A DNA stretch of 7,512 nt, taken from B1SED10-75 sp964636865 (GTDB lineage: Bacteria > Bacillota > Dethiobacteria > DTU022 > PWGO01). Under the pieces are notes generated by a model. The model saw only the letters and a program-made list of their open reading frames with translations. It was not told where the DNA came from and did not search any database. Both the position numbers and the translations under genes were made by a program. The stretch is taken from contig CAZWVJ010000053.1 of NCBI GenBank assembly GCA_964636865.1, positions 1 to 7,512 of the forward strand. Direction: 5' to 3'. Below are positions 5,252 to 7,512 of the stretch, in pieces; positions within the stretch are counted from its first letter, which is position 1; each line of letters starts with the position of its first letter.

Positions 5252-7039
5252 TTATTTACCTCCCTTTCGTTTAAACCCTTTTTCTATCTCTTCCGCGGTA
5301 AAAGAAACAACTGCCGGCCTTCCGTGGGGGCAAAAAGAATAATTCTCCGTTTGTTCCCAGTCTTCTATTAAAGCAGCAATTTCCCGGGCATGGAGTTTTT
5401 GGTTTGCTTTTACGGCTCCCTTGCAGGCGGCCATTTTCAGGAGGAGATTTTTTCTTTCTGCGGCATCTTCCTCTGATTGGGCAATACCTTCAAACAGTTC
5501 CTTGAAGTACTCCAGGTCCAGTTGATGAGCGAGAAAATCGGGCACGGCCCTTATCACGTAAGTGTTGCTGCCGAATTCTTCAATATTAAAGCCCATTTCT
5601 TCCATGATGCCAAAGACTTTGTCTTTGTCTTCTTCCCATGAAAAAGGTACTTCAAAGGTTAAAGGGGACACCAGTAAAATCGAATTGATTCCGGTGGTGT
5701 AGAGATTTTTTTTCAGGTCTTCATAGATAATTCTTTCGTGGGCCGCATGTTGGTCTATGAGCCATAATTCATCGGATCTCTGGACAATAATATATGAAGA
5801 AAGGTACTGGCCGATGATGCGGTAGTTTGCGGCGGTAAAAAGTTGACCTTCCATTTCCTTCTCATGTATTTGAGGGGAATGGCCGGGGGCATCGCGCCAA
5901 TTATTATCTTCTGCCCTGCCGGTATTTTCTAAAGAGTAAAGATTAATATTTTCGGGCTCCGCAGGCAGTTCTGCTTCACCTGCAGGCGCAACTGGGGAAG
6001 GATTAGCTGCGGTGTCATATTTGCCTTCGGTGGGAACTTTACCCGGAAAAGTACTTCTTTTTAATGTTTCCGTTACTGCCTTATAGACAAGATTGCCTAT
6101 TTCTCTTTCCCGGGAAAATCTAATTTCGGCTTTGGCCGGGTGAATGTTAACGTCGATGGAATTCAGGGGCACTTCCAAAAATAATACGGCCAGGGGAAAA
6201 CGGTTGGGGGGCAGTAAACCTTCATACCCCCTTCTCATGGACTGGCTGATCAAGTTACTGCGGATGAGCCGGTGGTTAACGATAAATGTTTGATACTGCC
6301 GGTTAGATTTGGATATATGCGGGGTAGAAATATACCCTTTTATGGTATTGCCATCTTCACTTATAGGGTTTATCTCCAGCATCGAGCGGGCTACATCCTT
6401 CCCGTAGGCTTCAGCGATGATATCAATGATATTGCCGTCCCCCTTGCTTTTAAAGGATCTTTTTTCGCCGTTCCAAAGGGTAAAAGCGGTGGCGGGGTTT
6501 GCCAGGGCAAACCCGATAATAAGGTTGGATATTTTCTTCATTTCCTGAGAGGATGATTTCAAAAATTTACGCCTGGCCGGAGTATTATAGAAAAGGTCTT
6601 TGACCTGAACATCGGTGCCCGTGGGCGCTCCGGTTTCTTCAACAGATATTAGGCTGCCGCCCTCAAATTTTATACATGACCCGCTTAGCCGGTCTTCTGT
6701 TTTTGTGACCATGGTTACCCGGGAGACAGCGCCGATGCTGGCTAAAGCTTCCCCACGGAAACCCAAGCTCTGTATATTGAGCAGATTATCCAGGGTAGAT
6801 ATTTTACTGGTAGCATGCCTTTCAAAAGCCAGGGATGCCTCTTGGGAAGGAATACCCACCCCGTTGTCGGTTACTCTTATTTCCTTTAGGCCCCCTTCGC
6901 TCACCTTTATTTCAACCAAAGTGGCTCCCGCATCCAGAGAATTTTCTACTAATTCCTTAATAATGGAGGCCGGGTTTTCCACCACTTCCCCGGCGGCAAT
7001 TTGTTCCGTGACTTCGGGGGTTAGTTTTTTAATTCCCAT
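5252..7039 (-). CDS. mutL: DNA mismatch repair protein MutL, endonuclease type
   Basis: MutL links MutS mismatch recognition to strand nicking and removal. Seen: 595 residues. The N-terminal GHKL ATPase holds Glu29 and Asn33 (KELVENSLDAGA), DNGVGI (58-63) and GFRGEAL (93-99). The transducer domain follows to about 330, then a proline- and acid-rich linker (about 331-400). The C-terminal dimerisation and endonuclease domain carries DQHAAHERIIYE (429-440), ACKGAVKA (538-545) and CPHGRP (570-575), the metal-site set found in MutL of organisms without MutH. Odd: at the usual beta-clamp motif (QxxLxP-like, before PLTF) it has ILLVSP at 454-459, with Ile in place of Gln. ATG at 7039 follows AGGAGAG by about 10 nt and lies 6 bp after the mutS stop, so the two are translated together. 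Confidence 0.97.
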   Translation of the reverse strand: MGIKKLTPEVTEQIAAGEVVENPASIIKELVENSLDAGATLVEIKVSEGGLKEIRVTDNGVGIPSQEASLAFERHATSKISTLDNLLNIQSLGFRGEALASIGAVSRVTMVTKTEDRLSGSCIKFEGGSLISVEETGAPTGTDVQVKDLFYNTPARRKFLKSSSQEMKKISNLIIGFALANPATAFTLWNGEKRSFKSKGDGNIIDIIAEAYGKDVARSMLEINPISEDGNTIKGYISTPHISKSNRQYQTFIVNHRLIRSNLISQSMRRGYEGLLPPNRFPLAVLFLEVPLNSIDVNIHPAKAEIRFSREREIGNLVYKAVTETLKRSTFPGKVPTEGKYDTAANPSPVAPAGEAELPAEPENINLYSLENTGRAEDNNWRDAPGHSPQIHEKEMEGQLFTAANYRIIGQYLSSYIIVQRSDELWLIDQHAAHERIIYEDLKKNLYTTGINSILLVSPLTFEVPFSWEEDKDKVFGIMEEMGFNIEEFGSNTYVIRAVPDFLAHQLDLEYFKELFEGIAQSEEDAAERKNLLLKMAACKGAVKANQKLHAREIAALIEDWEQTENYSFCPHGRPAVVSFTAEEIEKGFKRKGGK

Positions 7040-7045
7040 AACCCG

Positions 7046-7512
7046 TTAACTCTCCTTTTTATATTCTTCACTATTTAGAAGGGATTGTAAACGGTAAAGT
7101 TCTTCCAATGCTTCCAGAGGGCTCATTAAATCCGGCTGCAAACTTTTCAGGTCTTCTATGACTTTGGGGGTGTTGTCGTCGTCGTCAGTCTGGTTTTCGC
7201 TGCCTAATTCAAAAAAGCTTATTTGTTTGATGGGGTTTTTATCCTGCTGCTTAGATTGAGACTCTGCTTCTTTTAGAATGGTTTCCGCTCTCTCGATTAC
7301 TTCCGGGGGCAGACCCGCCAGCCTGGCCACATTAACTCCATAGCTCTTGTCTGCTTTGCCGGGAATCACTTTGCGCAAAAATATTACGGAGTTGCCTTTT
7401 TCCCGGACAGCCATAGTACAATTCTTAATTCCCTGCAGTTCATCCTCCAGGGCGGTTAATTCATGATAATGAGTGGAAAATAAAGTCCAGGAATTAAGGT
7501 GGTGGTTGATAT
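7046..7512 (-). CDS. mutS: DNA mismatch repair protein MutS, C-terminal part (cut by window edge)
   Basis: MutS recognises base mismatches and small loops and recruits MutL. Seen: 154 C-terminal residues in a frame that runs unbroken to the window edge. The ABC ATPase end is present: LFSTHYHEL is the conserved switch-histidine segment, followed by VIFLRKVIPGKADKSYGVNVARLAGLP, quoted here in two parts as VIFLRKVIPGK and SYGVNVARLAGLP. After it come the helix-turn-helix dimer region and a linker with QISFF (7211-7225), the beta-clamp binding motif known from Bacillus MutS (QLSFF). A run of four GAC codons (7175-7186) encodes DDDD in the linker. The final LEALEELYRLQSLL forms the C-terminal dimerising helix. 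The ATG at 7414 is an internal methionine, not the start. First visible gene of the minus-strand operon. Confidence 0.96.
   Translation of the reverse strand, partial: INHHLNSWTLFSTHYHELTALEDELQGIKNCTMAVREKGNSVIFLRKVIPGKADKSYGVNVARLAGLPPEVIERAETILKEAESQSKQQDKNPIKQISFFELGSENQTDDDDNTPKVIEDLKSLQPDLMSPLEALEELYRLQSLLNSEEYKKES
7175..7186 (-). repeat. Trinucleotide repeat (GAC)4 inside mutS
   Basis: Four perfect GAC codons in frame encode four aspartates in the flexible linker after the clamp motif. Length change would keep the frame and is expected to be tolerated. Confidence 0.8.

Noticed and set aside
6272..7049. Plus-strand open frames opposite mutL
   Set aside because: They are antisense shadows; the minus strand encodes every MutL motif.
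7046..7414. Independent small gene starting at ATG 7414
   Set aside because: The frame continues upstream to the window edge with the MutS THYHEL segment, so this is the tail of mutS.
1..7512. CRISPR array, transposon, toxin-antitoxin or other defence system
   Set aside because: No spaced direct repeats, terminal inverted repeats or matching proteins are present on either strand.

Overview
The window reads as ordinary low-to-moderate GC Firmicutes chromosome, most likely from the Clostridia. Support comes from the mutS-mutL-miaA-hfq-hflX-ynbB gene order (a Firmicutes arrangement), the LexA type, strong GGAGG-type ribosome sites, and a tRNA for selenocysteine, which is common in anaerobic Clostridia. 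Nothing in the sequence fixes the genus; a Peptococcaceae- or Syntrophomonadaceae-like lineage is only an inference.

Layout: Positions 1-226 hold the N-terminal 75 codons of an aldehyde dehydrogenase on the minus strand, cut by the window edge. An AT-rich spacer with a 12-bp tandem repeat follows (227-408). A selenocysteine tRNA gene (selC-type, anticodon UCA) lies at 409-504 on the minus strand. A 141-bp divergent promoter region (505-645) drives this tRNA leftward and lexA (646-1260) rightward. lexA converges on a long minus-strand gene train that fills the rest: mutS (3' end only, 7046-7512), mutL, miaA, hfq, hflX and the PLP-fold gene ynbB, in transcription order. Gaps in the train are 6 to 81 bp, so it is probably one operon, perhaps with extra control before hflX.

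Function: MutS and MutL are the core of methyl-independent mismatch repair; this MutL carries all visible endonuclease motifs and MutS carries a beta-clamp motif. MiaA modifies A37 of UNN-decoding tRNAs, Hfq is an RNA chaperone, HflX is a ribosome-splitting GTPase, and YnbB is a PLP enzyme family member of unproven function. LexA controls the SOS response. The selenocysteine tRNA shows that the organism decodes some UGA codons as Sec, although no selA, selB, selD or selenoprotein is visible here.

I see no new defence, mobile or biosynthetic system. The points most worth checking are the selenocysteine tRNA with a bulged D stem, the hflX start (no ATG, GTG or TTG; probably CTG at 3908, adding 68 residues to the shorter TTG-initiated reading), a stem-loop just upstream of hflX, the tandem repeat beside the tRNA, and a degenerate LexA-box-like sequence on the lexA -35 element.
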